Source: Actinoplanes flavus (lineage in GTDB: Bacteria; Actinomycetota; Actinomycetes; Mycobacteriales; Micromonosporaceae). Taken from it: a stretch of DNA of 64,000 bases. The stretch covers positions 62,001 through 126,000 of the forward strand of contig NZ_JAGFNS010000007.1 in assembly GCF_017592555.1 (NCBI RefSeq), given 5' to 3'. This document shows positions 19,282 through 29,800 of the stretch, piece after piece (the first letter of the stretch is position 1; every line of letters begins with the position of its first letter). The translations under genes and the position numbers were made by a program. The notes beneath the pieces were generated by a model that made no database searches, was not told the DNA's origin, and saw only the letters and a program-made list of their open reading frames with translations.

Positions 19282-19577
19282 TGTCGGCTCTCCCTGCCGT
19301 GGCTCACGGCGTCGGTGACGATATGGGCGACGTGTTCGTCCACCAGGGAGTATGCGATCTCCCGGCCACGCCGCACACCCCGCACCACGCCGGCCCCCCG
19401 CAACACCCGCAGATGTTGGGAGACCAGCGGCTGCGGCGCCCCGAGCCTCTCCACCAGATCGTGCACGCAGCGCTCGCCCGCGCCCAGCTCGACCACGATG
19501 GCGACACGGATCGGCGCGGAGAGCGCGCGCAACAGCGCCCCCGCGGCTTCGTACGCCTCGTAACCGGTGGTCGTCAT
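19278..19577 (-). CDS. ArsR-family metal-sensing repressor
   Basis: The 99-residue protein has the ArsR winged helix (LGAPQPLVSQHLRVLRGAGVVRGVRRGREIAYSLVDEHVAHIV). The C-terminal DEHVAHIVTDAVSH could provide alpha-5-type zinc ligands (Asp, His, His), as in SmtB and CzrA (inference). It starts 30 bp after znuB ends and is coupled to zur. A small GTTGCGACAAC dyad at 19579-19589, just before its start, could be a binding site. Confidence 0.87.
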   Translation of the reverse strand: MTTTGYEAYEAAGALLRALSAPIRVAIVVELGAGERCVHDLVERLGAPQPLVSQHLRVLRGAGVVRGVRRGREIAYSLVDEHVAHIVTDAVSHGRESRQ

Positions 19578-19607
19578 CGTTGCGACAACCGTACAGGGGG
19601 CGTGTCG

Positions 19608-20477
19608 TCAGACATGCAGCACGACATCGGGTGGCTCCGTGGCGGCCGGCGGGCGCTCGCGTCCACGCCGGAACCGGCGGGCCAGGGCGCCGCCCACGGC
19701 GGTGGCCACGAACGCGGTCAGGGCCAGCAGCACGATCGTCGCGCCGGGCGCGGTGTTCGCCTCGGCGGAGAGCAGGATGCCCACGCCGGCCGCCAGCACG
19801 CCGATCAGCATGGCCAGCGTCATGGTGCTGCGGAAACCGCGGGTGACCTGCTGGGCGGCGGCCACCGGGACCACCATGAGGGCGGACACCAGCAGCAGGC
19901 CGACGGTACGCATGGCGATGGTCACGGTCACCGCGGTGGTCACCGCGAGCAGCAGGTTGAGGGTGCGCACCGGCAGGCCGCTGACCCGCGCGTACTCCTC
20001 GTCGTTGCAGAGCGCGAAGAGGGCCGGGCGGAACACCAGCATGGCGGCCAGCACCGCGGCGCCGAGGCCGCCGATCAGCGCCAGATCCCCCGGTGACGTG
20101 GTGAGCAGCGACCCGAAGAGGTACTGCATGAGGCTGTTGCTGCCGGCGTTGTCGGAGAGGCCGACCAGCAGCACCCCGCCCGCGATGCCGCCGTAGAACA
20201 GCATGGCCAGCGCCAGGTCGCCGGAGGTGCGGCCGCGCTCGCGGATCAGCTCCACGCCGACCGCGCCGACGGCGGCCACGAGCACCGCGGAGTACACCGG
20301 GTCGTTGCCGGTGAGCAGCCCGAGACCGACACCGGTGAGCGCCACGTGGCCGATGCCGTCACCGATCAGCGACAGGCGGCGCTGCACCAGGTAGATGCCG
20401 AGTGCCGGGGCGGCCAGCCCGATGATCAGGGCGGCCACCAGGGCACGCTGCATGAAGGGGAGGGTGAGCAGGTCCAT
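19608..20477 (-). CDS. znuB: Zinc ABC transporter permease
   Basis: This 289-residue protein has about eight hydrophobic segments and the ABC-3 permease pattern (LAAPALGIYLVQRRLSLIGDGIGHVALTGVGLGLL). It forms the membrane channel with ZnuC and ZnuA. Its ATG shares one base with the znuC stop (TGATG), showing tight coupling. Confidence 0.93.
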   Translation of the reverse strand: MDLLTLPFMQRALVAALIIGLAAPALGIYLVQRRLSLIGDGIGHVALTGVGLGLLTGNDPVYSAVLVAAVGAVGVELIRERGRTSGDLALAMLFYGGIAGGVLLVGLSDNAGSNSLMQYLFGSLLTTSPGDLALIGGLGAAVLAAMLVFRPALFALCNDEEYARVSGLPVRTLNLLLAVTTAVTVTIAMRTVGLLLVSALMVVPVAAAQQVTRGFRSTMTLAMLIGVLAAGVGILLSAEANTAPGATIVLLALTAFVATAVGGALARRFRRGRERPPAATEPPDVVLHV

Positions 20478-21286
20478 CAGTACGCCTTCGTCCCCTCGGT
20501 GGGCGCCCACTCGCAGATGGCCGGCTTGGCCTCGTCGGCGTGCGGGTGCACGTGTTCGTGACCGGGCTCGGCGTGATGCCCGGCCGGTTCGGGGGGCGCG
20601 CCCTCGTACGCGATCCGGCCGTCGTGCACCACCACGGTCCGACCGATCAGCGGCCGCAGCGGGCCCAGCTCGTGCAGGACCAGCAGGATCGTGCCGCCGG
20701 CGCCGGCGAACCGGGTCAGCGCGGCGGCGAACGCCTCCTGGCTGGCCGCGTCCACGCCGGCGTTCGGCTCGTCCAGCACCAGCAGGTCCGGTTGACCGGC
20801 CAGCGCCCGGGCGATCAGCGTCCGCTGCTGTTGACCGCCGGACAGGGTCGTCACCGGGTCACCGATCCGGTCCAGGAGGCCGACGGCGGTCAGCGCCTCC
20901 CGTACCGCCGCTTTGTCTTTCGGCCCGGGGAAGCGGAAGACGCCGCGCCGGGCCAGGCGGCCCGAGGCGACCACCTCGCCGACGGTGGCCGGGACGCCGC
21001 TGCCGGCGCCGAGCCGCTGCGGCACGTAGCCGATCCGCTCCCAGTGCCGGAACCGGCGCTGGGCGACCCCGAACAGGTCGATCTCGCCGCGGCCCAGCGG
21101 GACCAGGCCGAGGATCGTCCGGATCAGCGTGGACTTGCCGGACCCGTTGGCGCCGAGGACCGCGACGACATCGCCGGCCGCCACGCTCAGCGAGACGTCC
21201 CGCAGCACCTCGCGGCCGTCGTAGCCGACCGCGAGATTCCGTACCTCGACAACCGAGTTCGATGATTCGCTCGCAGGCTCGCTCAT
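20477..21286 (-). CDS. znuC: Zinc ABC transporter ATPase
   Basis: The 269-residue ABC ATPase has Walker A GANGSGKST, signature LSGGQQQR and Walker B LLVLDEPNAGVD. The C-terminus is histidine rich (GHHAEPGHEHVHPHADE), which suggests local zinc binding. The ATG at 21286 overlaps the znuA stop (ATGA). Confidence 0.93.
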   Translation of the reverse strand: MSEPASESSNSVVEVRNLAVGYDGREVLRDVSLSVAAGDVVAVLGANGSGKSTLIRTILGLVPLGRGEIDLFGVAQRRFRHWERIGYVPQRLGAGSGVPATVGEVVASGRLARRGVFRFPGPKDKAAVREALTAVGLLDRIGDPVTTLSGGQQQRTLIARALAGQPDLLVLDEPNAGVDAASQEAFAAALTRFAGAGGTILLVLHELGPLRPLIGRTVVVHDGRIAYEGAPPEPAGHHAEPGHEHVHPHADEAKPAICEWAPTEGTKAY

Positions 21287-22191
21287 GAACACTCCAGGCC
21301 GAGTTTCAATGCGGTCAGGTTGGCACGCATCGCCGAGAAGTAGTCCGCGCTGGCGTCGGTCAGGCCCTCGATCGGGTCGAGGACGGCGGTCTGCGCGCCG
21401 GCCTCACGGGCGATCGTCTCGGCGACCTTGGGGCTGACCAGCGTCTCGAAGAAGATCGTGGTGGTGCCGTGCTCCTTGGCCGCGGCGACCACCTCGGCCA
21501 GCCGCTGCGGGGACGGCTCGGTCTCCGGGTCTATGCCGGTGATGCCGATCTGGGTCAGATCGTAACGGTCGGCCAGGTACGCGAAGGCGGTGTGGCTGGT
21601 CACCAGTTCACGCCGGGCGCAGTTGGCCAGGCCGGTCTGGAACTCGCCGTCCAGGGCGGTCAGCTCGGTACGCAGCGCGGCGGCCCGGGCGGTGAAGTCG
21701 GCGGCGTGCGCCGGGTCCGCCTTGCCGAGCCGCTCGGCCAGCTTGTCGGCGATGGTGGCGAGCCGCTCCGGGTCCAGCCAGACGTGCGGGTCGTTGCCGC
21801 CGTGCTCCTCCTCGGCGTGGACGTCCGCCTCCTCGGCGGTGAGCGGCTGCACCGTGCTCGCCGCGTCGAACCCGCGGTCCCCGCCGTTCTGCTTCACCGC
21901 GTCGTCCACGGCGGGCTGGAAGCCGCTCAGGTAGACGATCAGCCCGGCGTCGGCGACCTGGCCGACCTGGCCGGCGGTGAGCTCGACGTCGTGCGGCTCG
22001 GCGCCCGGCTTGGTGAGGGTGGACACGCTGACCGCGTCGCCGCCGACCCGCTCGCTGACGAACTGGAGCGGGTAGAAGGCGGTCACCACGGAGAGCTTGC
22101 CGTCGTCACCGTTGGCCGACCCTCCTCCGCACCCGGTCAGCGCGGTCAGCGCGGTCAGCAGGGTCACGGCGGGGATCAGGCGGCGCATCAT
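21283..22191 (-). CDS. znuA: Zinc-binding lipoprotein of the ABC transporter
   Basis: This 302-residue cluster A-I substrate-binding lipoprotein has lipobox LTGC, FYPLQF, GAEPHDVEL with a zinc-ligand histidine, an acidic/histidine loop (ADVHAEEEHGGNDPHVW), the third ligand at TSHTAF and the late acidic ligand region. It captures Zn2+ outside the membrane. The start was set at the MM pair (22191). The promoter region carries a perfect Zur palindrome 21 bp upstream, so repression by Zur in zinc excess is expected. Confidence 0.93.
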   Translation of the reverse strand: MMRRLIPAVTLLTALTALTGCGGGSANGDDGKLSVVTAFYPLQFVSERVGGDAVSVSTLTKPGAEPHDVELTAGQVGQVADAGLIVYLSGFQPAVDDAVKQNGGDRGFDAASTVQPLTAEEADVHAEEEHGGNDPHVWLDPERLATIADKLAERLGKADPAHAADFTARAAALRTELTALDGEFQTGLANCARRELVTSHTAFAYLADRYDLTQIGITGIDPETEPSPQRLAEVVAAAKEHGTTTIFFETLVSPKVAETIAREAGAQTAVLDPIEGLTDASADYFSAMRANLTALKLGLECS

Positions 22192-22212
22192 GACGGCAAC
22201 TGTGGTCGATAA

Positions 22213-22227
22213 TGACAATGATTGTCA
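22213..22227. promoter_or_regulatory. Zur box
   Basis: TGACAATGATTGTCA is a perfect 15-bp palindrome about the central G and resembles known actinobacterial Zur boxes. It lies 21 bp upstream of the znuA ATG and just after the end of the small membrane protein gene, in a position to block znuACB transcription. Confidence 0.88.
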
Positions 22228-22240
22228 AAGCCGCATGGAT

Positions 22241-22489
22241 TCACAGGGCTTTCGCCACCACGGCGGCCACCAGAACGCTCAGCAGGACGAGCCGTACCGC
22301 CCTGGTGATCCCCGACTGCACCGGCCAGGTGGTGAACGTCAGCGCGGCCAGGCCGGCCGCCAGCACGGCCAGCAGCAGGGCGCCCACCACCCCCGGCAGG
22401 AAGAGGCCGGCCAGCAGCAGGACGAGAGCGCCGATGAAGGCCGAGGTCGGGTTCACCCGGGCCAGCCGGTGAAGGAAGGACGGTGTCAC
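22241..22489 (-). CDS. Small membrane protein, DUF6703-like
   Basis: This 82-residue protein has two long hydrophobic stretches (SAFIGALVLLLAGLFLPGVVG and LLAVLAAGLAALTF) plus a C-terminal one. It resembles the small actinobacterial DUF6703 family of unknown function. It is divergent from the monooxygenase gene and lies upstream of the Zur box on the same strand as znuA. Confidence 0.75.
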   Translation of the reverse strand: MTPSFLHRLARVNPTSAFIGALVLLLAGLFLPGVVGALLLAVLAAGLAALTFTTWPVQSGITRAVRLVLLSVLVAAVVAKAL

Positions 22490-22523
22490 AGTGGCTCCTG
22501 TCGCGCGTGCGTACCCTCGTCAC

Positions 22524-22865
22524 ATGCTGGTGCTCAACCGCTTCTCGGTCCCTCCGGAAACGCAGGACGGCTTCCGGGAACAGGCGCACGCCGCGCTCGC
22601 CGCCCTCGCACGCACGCCCGGTTACCGTTCCGGCCGCCTCACCCGGGCCCTGGAGGACCCGGCCGAATGGATCCTGGTCACCGAATGGGAATCGGTCGGA
22701 GCCTACCGGCGGGCGCTCGGCGCGTTCGACGTGAAGGTGTCCGCCACCCCGCTGCTCGCGCTCTCCCTCGACGAGCCGTCCGCCTTCGAGACCCTGGCCG
22801 AGGCCGCCCCCGGCGAGGACGTGGTGATCACGGCGAGCGACCGGGCGGCCGAACCCTGGCGCTGA
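22524..22865 (+). CDS. Antibiotic biosynthesis monooxygenase (ABM) domain protein
   Basis: The 113-residue protein has the ABM ferredoxin-like pattern MLVLNRFSVPPETQDGFREQAHAALAAL...GYRSGRLTRALEDPAEWILVTEWES. Stand-alone ABM proteins are cofactor-free oxygenases, heme-degrading enzymes or simply folds of unknown role. The ATG at 22524 gives the family N-terminus. Confidence 0.85.
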   Translation: MLVLNRFSVPPETQDGFREQAHAALAALARTPGYRSGRLTRALEDPAEWILVTEWESVGAYRRALGAFDVKVSATPLLALSLDEPSAFETLAEAAPGEDVVITASDRAAEPWR

Positions 22866-22881
22866 ACACTAGGCTGTGGAC

Positions 22882-23370
22882 ATGAGTCTCGTTCCACCTC
22901 CACCGCCGGGGCCGGGCGTGCACCCGCCGTTCCCGGCCCCTCCGGTCGAGGGCCGGGGCAAGCGGATCGGGACGAGCCTGGGGATCACCGCGGGCGTCGT
23001 GGTGCTGATCTGCGGCGCGGGAGCGGTGGCCGCCGGCGGGTTCCTGACCGCGTTCGGCAACGCGCTCGACGAGCAGGCCGAGGTGGTCGTCAGCCGGTAC
23101 CTCGACGATCTCCAGGACCGCGACTTCGACGGGGCGTACCAACAGCTCTGCCAGCAGGCGAAGGACAGCGAGAGCCAGACCGACTACGTCGCCCGGATGT
23201 CGGCCAGCGAGCCGTTCTCGTCGTACCGGCTGGGTGAGCTGGCCCTCGGCGTGCGCATCGTCGTGCCGGTCGACCTGGTCTACCCCGACGGCGACTCGGA
23301 GCGGCAGGAGGCCGTGCTCGGGCAGAACACGAAGACGGGCAAGTTCGAGGTGTGCGACCTCGGGGAGTAA
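22882..23370 (+). CDS. Single-pass membrane protein with a proline-rich N-terminus
   Basis: The 162-residue protein has a Pro-rich cytoplasmic start (LVPPPPPGPGVHPPFP), one transmembrane segment at about 32-55 and an extracellular domain of about 100 residues (VVSRYLDDLQDRDFDGAYQQLCQQAK...) of DUF4878/NTF2-like character. This design is common in Actinobacteria. A GTG six bases earlier is an alternative start. Role unknown. Confidence 0.8.
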   Translation: MSLVPPPPPGPGVHPPFPAPPVEGRGKRIGTSLGITAGVVVLICGAGAVAAGGFLTAFGNALDEQAEVVVSRYLDDLQDRDFDGAYQQLCQQAKDSESQTDYVARMSASEPFSSYRLGELALGVRIVVPVDLVYPDGDSERQEAVLGQNTKTGKFEVCDLGE

Positions 23371-23439
23371 CCTCGCTTTTCGTCCAGTCCTTTACGAATT
23401 TCCCCGCCGACACCCAGCCGGCGTAGGAGGAAACCGCAC

Positions 23440-24819
<1,380 letters not shown>

Positions 24820-24829
24820 TCCACCGGAT

Positions 24830-25315
24830 CTAGAACGTGAAGCCGCCCGGTCGGCTGTTGCGGTCCGCGATCAACCCGGCCAGGGTCGCCACGGCGATCT
24901 CGGCCGGGGTCCGCGAACCGATGTTCAGCCCGACCGGGCGGTGCACCCGCCCGATCTCCTCCTCCGGCACGCCCAGCTCGCGCAGCGCCGCCACATGCGG
25001 GCCCTCGTGCCGCGGGTTGCCCAGAATGCCGATCCAGCGCGCCTTCCCGTCCAGCGCCTCCCGGAGCAGGGCGCCGATCTCCGGCCGGTGATGGTCGGTC
25101 AGCAGGATGTCGGTGTGCTCGTCCGGCGCCGCCGCCGACAGGTCGCTCACGAGGGCGTCACCGTGCGGCCGGGGCGTGCCGCCCAGCCGGGTCGGGTCCG
25201 GCTCCACCAGCACGGTCTGGAAGCCCAGCTCCACCCCGAAGCGGAACAGCATCTCCGACACCGGGGACTCGAACACGGCGATCAGCCGCCGCGGGCTCTG
25301 TGCACCGTTCTCCAT
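24830..25315 (-). CDS. XdhC-like C-terminal (Rossmann) domain protein
   Basis: The 161-residue protein resembles the XdhC Rossmann domain: RLIAVFESPVSEMLFRFGVELGFQTVLVEPDPTR, TDHHRPEIGALLREAL, WIGILGNPRH and a final HRPVGLNIGSRTPAEIAVATLAGLIA. The N-terminal XdhC/CoxI domain is missing. Full-length XdhC inserts sulfurated molybdenum cofactor into xanthine dehydrogenase; no such dehydrogenase is in view. ATG 25315 was chosen. Confidence 0.82.
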   Translation of the reverse strand: MENGAQSPRRLIAVFESPVSEMLFRFGVELGFQTVLVEPDPTRLGGTPRPHGDALVSDLSAAAPDEHTDILLTDHHRPEIGALLREALDGKARWIGILGNPRHEGPHVAALRELGVPEEEIGRVHRPVGLNIGSRTPAEIAVATLAGLIADRNSRPGGFTF

Positions 25316-25392
25316 GCCCCCGACTCTGCCAGAGGCCCCGCCCGTTGTCACCCATCCAGGTGACTTGCGACAGGTTGCTCAGTGACAATAGC

Positions 25393-25806
25393 GTGAAGGA
25401 TGAAAGCACGGCGCCGGTCCGTTCACCGGCCTACCCTTCACCCCTGGAGACTGTGTTGTCTACCGTGCGAGAGCGTTTGACCGACTTGGAGGAGCGTATG
25501 GACGAGCAGGAGCGACTCCGTGCCGGCCAAGACCAAGACCTGAGTGACGTCGGCGAGAAGTTGCGTGTGCAGGGCGATCTCATGCAGGCCCTCGCGACTA
25601 CTCAGTCCGAGCACACCGCGACGCTGGCAAAGCACACCGCGATCCTCGACAAGCACACCGCGATCCTCGACAGGCACACCGCGATGCACAACGCGCATTC
25701 CACAGCGCTTGCCAGGCTCACGCTCGACATGCATAGCGTCAAAGACGGGATCCAGCAGATCGTCGGGATGCTGGACAGGTTGACCGAGCAGGGCCCTCGG
25801 GAGTAG
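25393..25806 (+). CDS. Coiled-coil protein with HTAIL repeats
   Basis: The product (137 residues from GTG 25393) is a predicted coiled coil: TVLSTVRERLTDLEERMDEQERL, then imperfect 7-residue units (KHTAILD, KHTAILD, RHTAMHN), and a final SVKDGIQQIVGMLDRLTEQ. No enzymatic domain is visible. The heptad unit is mirrored in a 21-bp DNA repeat near 25630-25690. The start is uncertain because no good ribosome-binding site is seen. Function unknown. Confidence 0.65.
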   Translation: MKDESTAPVRSPAYPSPLETVLSTVRERLTDLEERMDEQERLRAGQDQDLSDVGEKLRVQGDLMQALATTQSEHTATLAKHTAILDKHTAILDRHTAMHNAHSTALARLTLDMHSVKDGIQQIVGMLDRLTEQGPRE

Positions 25807-25856
25807 GCGAGCGGCCGATTCGAGGTCGCCGGGCTGGGCGTGTCACCCTAGGACCC

Positions 25857-26990
25857 GTGATTGCACCGCTCATGCTCGGCGACCATGCCGTCAACCCGCC
25901 CGTCGTGCTCGCGCCGATGGCGGGCATCACCAACGTGGCGTTCCGGCGGCTCTGCCGCGAGCAGGGTGGCGGTGTCTACGTCTGCGAGATGATCACCACC
26001 CGGGCCCTGGTGGAGCGGATCCCCAAGACGCTCAAGATGATCACGTTCGCCGAGGACGAGGGTTTCCGCAGCCTCCAGCTCTACGGCGTGGACCCGGACG
26101 TGACGGCGGCCGCCGTGCGGATGGTCGGCGAGGACGGCCTCGCCGACCACATCGACCTCAACTTCGGCTGCCCGGTGCCCAAGGTCACCCGGCGCGGCGG
26201 CGGCTCGGCCCTGCCCTGGCGGCGGCGGCTCTTCGGGCGGATCGTCAGCCAGGCGGTCGCGGCGGCGAAGCCCTTCGGCATCCCGGTCACCATCAAGATG
26301 CGCAAGGGCATCGACGACGACCATCTGACGTACGTCGAAGCCGGTCTCGCCGCGCAGGAGGCCGGCGTGGCGGCGGTGGCCCTGCACGCCCGCACCGCCG
26401 AGCAGCGCTACTCGGGCCAGGCCGACTGGGACGCCATCGCCACCCTGAAGCAGGCGCTGGACGTGCCGGTGCTGGGCAACGGCGACATCTGGGAGGGCTC
26501 GGACGCGCTGCGCATGGTCGAGCACACCGGCTGCGACGGCGTGGTGGTGGGCCGGGGCTGCCTGGGCCGTCCGTGGCTGTTCGCCGATTTGGAGGCCGCC
26601 TTCACCCAGGGCGCGAACTACCAGCCGGTGCTGCCCACCCTCGGCGAGGTCGCGAAGATCGTTGCCCGGCACGCGCAGCTGCTGGTCGAGGCGCTGGAGG
26701 ACGAGCGGCACGGCTGCGCCGACTTCCGCAAGCACGTGGCGTGGTATCTCAAGGGTTTCCCGGTCGGCGGCGAGCTGCGCCGCGGCCTGGCGATGATCTC
26801 GTCGTTGGCCGAGCTGGACGACCTGCTCGCCAAGCTGGACCCGTCGGTGCCGTTCCCGGCCGAGGCGCTGGGCCAGCCGCGTGGCCGGGTCAACGCGCCC
26901 GGCAAGGTCTCCCTGCCGCACGGCTGGCTGGACAGCCGCGACGACGAGAGCGTCCCCGAGGGCGCCGAGACCGACGAGTCCGGCGGCTGA
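25857..26990 (+). CDS. dusB: tRNA-dihydrouridine synthase (DusB family)
   Basis: This 377-residue flavin TIM-barrel enzyme reduces uridines in tRNA D-loops. Signature pieces are VVLAPMAGITNVAFRRLCR, the catalytic Cys105 in LNFGCPVPKVTRRGGGSAL, KMRKGIDDDH and LGNGDIWEGSDALRM. The start is GTG 25857. It converges with the DUF2786 gene, 3 bp apart. Confidence 0.95.
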   Translation: MIAPLMLGDHAVNPPVVLAPMAGITNVAFRRLCREQGGGVYVCEMITTRALVERIPKTLKMITFAEDEGFRSLQLYGVDPDVTAAAVRMVGEDGLADHIDLNFGCPVPKVTRRGGGSALPWRRRLFGRIVSQAVAAAKPFGIPVTIKMRKGIDDDHLTYVEAGLAAQEAGVAAVALHARTAEQRYSGQADWDAIATLKQALDVPVLGNGDIWEGSDALRMVEHTGCDGVVVGRGCLGRPWLFADLEAAFTQGANYQPVLPTLGEVAKIVARHAQLLVEALEDERHGCADFRKHVAWYLKGFPVGGELRRGLAMISSLAELDDLLAKLDPSVPFPAEALGQPRGRVNAPGKVSLPHGWLDSRDDESVPEGAETDESGG

Positions 26991-26993
26991 CCG

Positions 26994-28070
26994 TCAGCGC
27001 AGTTCGGCCTCGTCGGCGGCGGCTCGGCCGGACTCCCAGCCCTCCAGGCTCTCCACCCGGCTGCCGCGGGCCCGGACGGTGCGCGGGAACGCCCGGTCCA
27101 TCGCCTCGTGCACCTGCACCTCGCGGCGGCGCAGGACCGGCAGCAGATCACCGTGACCGGTCATCTCACGCTCGGTGACCTGCCGCAGCCGTTCTCCGAT
27201 GCGTACGCCGTACGCGACCAGGAACGACCGTTTGAACGCCTTCAGCCGGGCTTTGCGGACGTTCTTCTCGTCCCGCACCATCGCCCGGTTCGCCTGGACC
27301 AGCAGTGACGTGTAGAGCAGCTCGACCGCGTCGATGTCGGCGTCGAACCCGAAGATCGTGCTGAACCCCAGCTCCGGCGACCAGACCGTACGGCAGGTGT
27401 TGGCCCGCGCCACGGCGTCCAGCAGACCGGCCTTCTCACTCTCGTACGGATGGTCCACCCCGATCCGCCGCGCGAACGGGGTCATCGCGACCGCCGGCGC
27501 GGTGACCTCCTCGATCCGGTAGCGGGTGATCAGCTCCTGTGCCTTGGCGCTGTACGACTCCGCCTCGGCCGGGAAGTCGGTGGCCTCGGCCTTGGCCAGC
27601 AGCGCCCGGACCCGGTCGAGGATGCGCTGGTCACCGTGGTGTGGCACGGTCGTCAGGGGGGTGCCGGGCGGCGGGATCAGGATGTCGATGCGGGGCATCC
27701 GCCGCAGTTCGGCGAGCAGGGCGAGCGAGGCGTCGAGGACCGCGATCCGGTCCGGCCGGCGGCCTTCGGGGGTGCGCAGCGCGTCGGCCTGGGCCTGCCA
27801 GCGCTCGTCGACCGGGCTCTTTCCGCGGGCGTAGTCGCGGGCGGCGTCGGCGACCAGCCGGGCCTGGATCGGGTTGCCGCGGCGGGCGACCGCGCGGTGC
27901 AGTTCGGCCGGCTGCCAGCCGTTGCCGAGGAGGCGGCCGAACTCGCCGCTCAGTGCCGCTGCCAATGCCGCGTCCACCTCGATGGACGGGGCGCCGGTCA
28001 GTACGTCCAGCGCGTCCTCGTGATCGAGTGCCCCGGACCGTACCGCCTCGATGATGTCCCGGGCCGCCAT
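26994..28070 (-). CDS. DUF2786 domain protein
   Basis: The 358-residue protein has the DUF2786 segment RILDRVRALLAKAEATDFPAEAESYSAKAQELITRYRIEE, followed by a C-terminal conserved region rich in Arg and Lys. The family is of unknown function and widespread in Actinobacteria. The ATG at 28070 gives a clean N-terminus; a GGGAGG-like purine run lies upstream on the minus strand. Confidence 0.87.
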   Translation of the reverse strand: MAARDIIEAVRSGALDHEDALDVLTGAPSIEVDAALAAALSGEFGRLLGNGWQPAELHRAVARRGNPIQARLVADAARDYARGKSPVDERWQAQADALRTPEGRRPDRIAVLDASLALLAELRRMPRIDILIPPPGTPLTTVPHHGDQRILDRVRALLAKAEATDFPAEAESYSAKAQELITRYRIEEVTAPAVAMTPFARRIGVDHPYESEKAGLLDAVARANTCRTVWSPELGFSTIFGFDADIDAVELLYTSLLVQANRAMVRDEKNVRKARLKAFKRSFLVAYGVRIGERLRQVTEREMTGHGDLLPVLRRREVQVHEAMDRAFPRTVRARGSRVESLEGWESGRAAADEAELR

Positions 28071-28147
28071 GGGAGGGAATGGTAGTTGCCGGGGTCCTGG
28101 TTCCCGGCCAGGACCCCGGGCGCCGTGACCGCCGAGCGGCCGGACAG

Positions 28148-29761
28148 TCACGGAGTCAGCAGTAGAACATCCCGGATTCGCCCGTTCTGTCCGGCCAGAC
28201 GATAACCGCCTGTGACCAATGCCTCGATGCGCCACCGCGTGCCGCCGAGCGCTTTTCGGGTGATCGGGTCGGTGACCCGGTACCAGCCGTCGGCGGTGTG
28301 GGTGAACCGCCAGCTCGTCCCGATCAGCCGGGTGTCGTCCAGGTCGGTGAGCAGCACGTCGCCGACCGGCTGGACCCGGAAGTCCGGGCAGGTTCCGTTC
28401 GCGAAGGTCTGTACCGCGGATCCCGCCCCGCCGCATCCGGCGGGTTGCAGGGCCCGGCCGGCCAGCGGGTTGACGATCCGGGACCAGCCCCCGGTGGTGG
28501 GCTCCAGCCGGAATCGCTGGCAGTCGTTGGCCAGCCAGCCCCACTGGGCCACCCGGGCGCCGTCGGCGTCGACGCAGGCGGCCACCTCGGCCACCTTGTT
28601 GCTCCTGCGGTTGGTCAGGCTCACGAAGCCGTCGCCGCGGTCGGCGAGCTGCCACTGCTGGCAGGCGTCGGTGCCGTCGGCGGTGGCCAGGGTGATGTCG
28701 GCGCCCTCGTAGCCGCAGGTCGCGTTTGCCAGGGCGGCGCCGCTGCCGGCGTGGATCAGCTGCACGTACGCCGGGCCGTGACCGTGGCCGCGGTTGCCGC
28801 TGAGCGGGTCGGACAGCCGGGGCCAGCCGTTCACCCAGTCGATCCGGCGGATCGAGCCCTTCGGGTCGCCGCCGTCCGCGCCGTCGTAGTAGTGGTGGGC
28901 GAACAGGTCGCCGTAGACGTCGCCGTGGCCCGGGCCGATGAAGTCGTTGTAGCCGGCCAGGATCTGCGAGCCGCCGCCCTCGGTGAGGGGCACGCCGTCG
29001 TGGTCGAGGTACGGGCCGGTGATCGCCCGGGACCGGCCGACCATCACCCGGTAGTCGCTGTTCACGCCCCGGCAGCAGAAGTCGAAGCTGACGAACAGGT
29101 AGTACCAGCCGCCGTGGTAGGTCACCGACGGGCCCTCGATCGCCATGCCGTTGCGGGAGGCGATCCGGTACTCGGTGGTGTCCGTGGTGGACGGCAGGCC
29201 GGTCCGGACGTCCAGGCGCCGCATCCGCAGCCCGTCCCAGAACGAGCCGTACGACAGGTAGGCGTCGCCGGCCCGGTCGAAGCTGACGTCCGGGTCGATG
29301 GCGTTGACGTCGTCCACCCCGCTGGTCGTGCGCATGACCATGCCCCGGTCCACCCACCGCGGGTCGGCCAGGGACTTCGTGGTGGCCAGGCCGATCACCG
29401 AGTTGTTGGTGCCGAACGACGAGGCCGCGTAGTACAGGTGGTACTCGCCGTCGAAGTAGGTGATGTCCGGCGCCCAGAAGTCGGTCGGGGTGACCCCGAG
29501 CTCCTCGACCACCCAGGCCGGCGGGGTGTCGAACACGGTGCCGGTATAGGTCCAGTTGATCAGGTCGGTGGAGCGGCGGATCGGCAGGTAGGTCCGGGTT
29601 CCGCTGTCCCCGGTGATGATCTCGTAGTAGTAGCGGCCCTGTTTGATCAGGGTGGGGTCGTGGGCGACAGGGTCGGGGTTCGTCCGTGCCGCGGCCTGGG
29701 CGGGCACCACCGGTGACGTGATCAGAAGTGTGGCGGCGAGCAGAGCACCGAGTATTTTCAC
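28148..29761 (-). CDS. Secreted GH43 arabinanase-like glycosidase with a ricin-type lectin domain
   Basis: The 537-residue protein has a Sec signal peptide (MKILGALLAATLLITSPVVPAQA). The five-bladed propeller of GH43 follows, with predicted catalytic residues Asp35 (AHDPTLI), Asp156 (NAIDPDVSFD) and Glu209 (AIEGPSV); GPGHGDV is also family-like. From about residue 330 a ricin B-type region with QQWQL and CQRFRL repeats probably binds polysaccharide. It likely hydrolyses alpha-1,5-arabinan in plant debris (family inference). A perfect LacI-type palindrome lies 40 bp upstream of the ATG. Confidence 0.9.
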   Translation of the reverse strand: MKILGALLAATLLITSPVVPAQAAARTNPDPVAHDPTLIKQGRYYYEIITGDSGTRTYLPIRRSTDLINWTYTGTVFDTPPAWVVEELGVTPTDFWAPDITYFDGEYHLYYAASSFGTNNSVIGLATTKSLADPRWVDRGMVMRTTSGVDDVNAIDPDVSFDRAGDAYLSYGSFWDGLRMRRLDVRTGLPSTTDTTEYRIASRNGMAIEGPSVTYHGGWYYLFVSFDFCCRGVNSDYRVMVGRSRAITGPYLDHDGVPLTEGGGSQILAGYNDFIGPGHGDVYGDLFAHHYYDGADGGDPKGSIRRIDWVNGWPRLSDPLSGNRGHGHGPAYVQLIHAGSGAALANATCGYEGADITLATADGTDACQQWQLADRGDGFVSLTNRRSNKVAEVAACVDADGARVAQWGWLANDCQRFRLEPTTGGWSRIVNPLAGRALQPAGCGGAGSAVQTFANGTCPDFRVQPVGDVLLTDLDDTRLIGTSWRFTHTADGWYRVTDPITRKALGGTRWRIEALVTGGYRLAGQNGRIRDVLLLTP

Positions 29762-29800
29762 GGGTCCTCACAGACGGAGGCGCAGGATGCTGGCACATCC

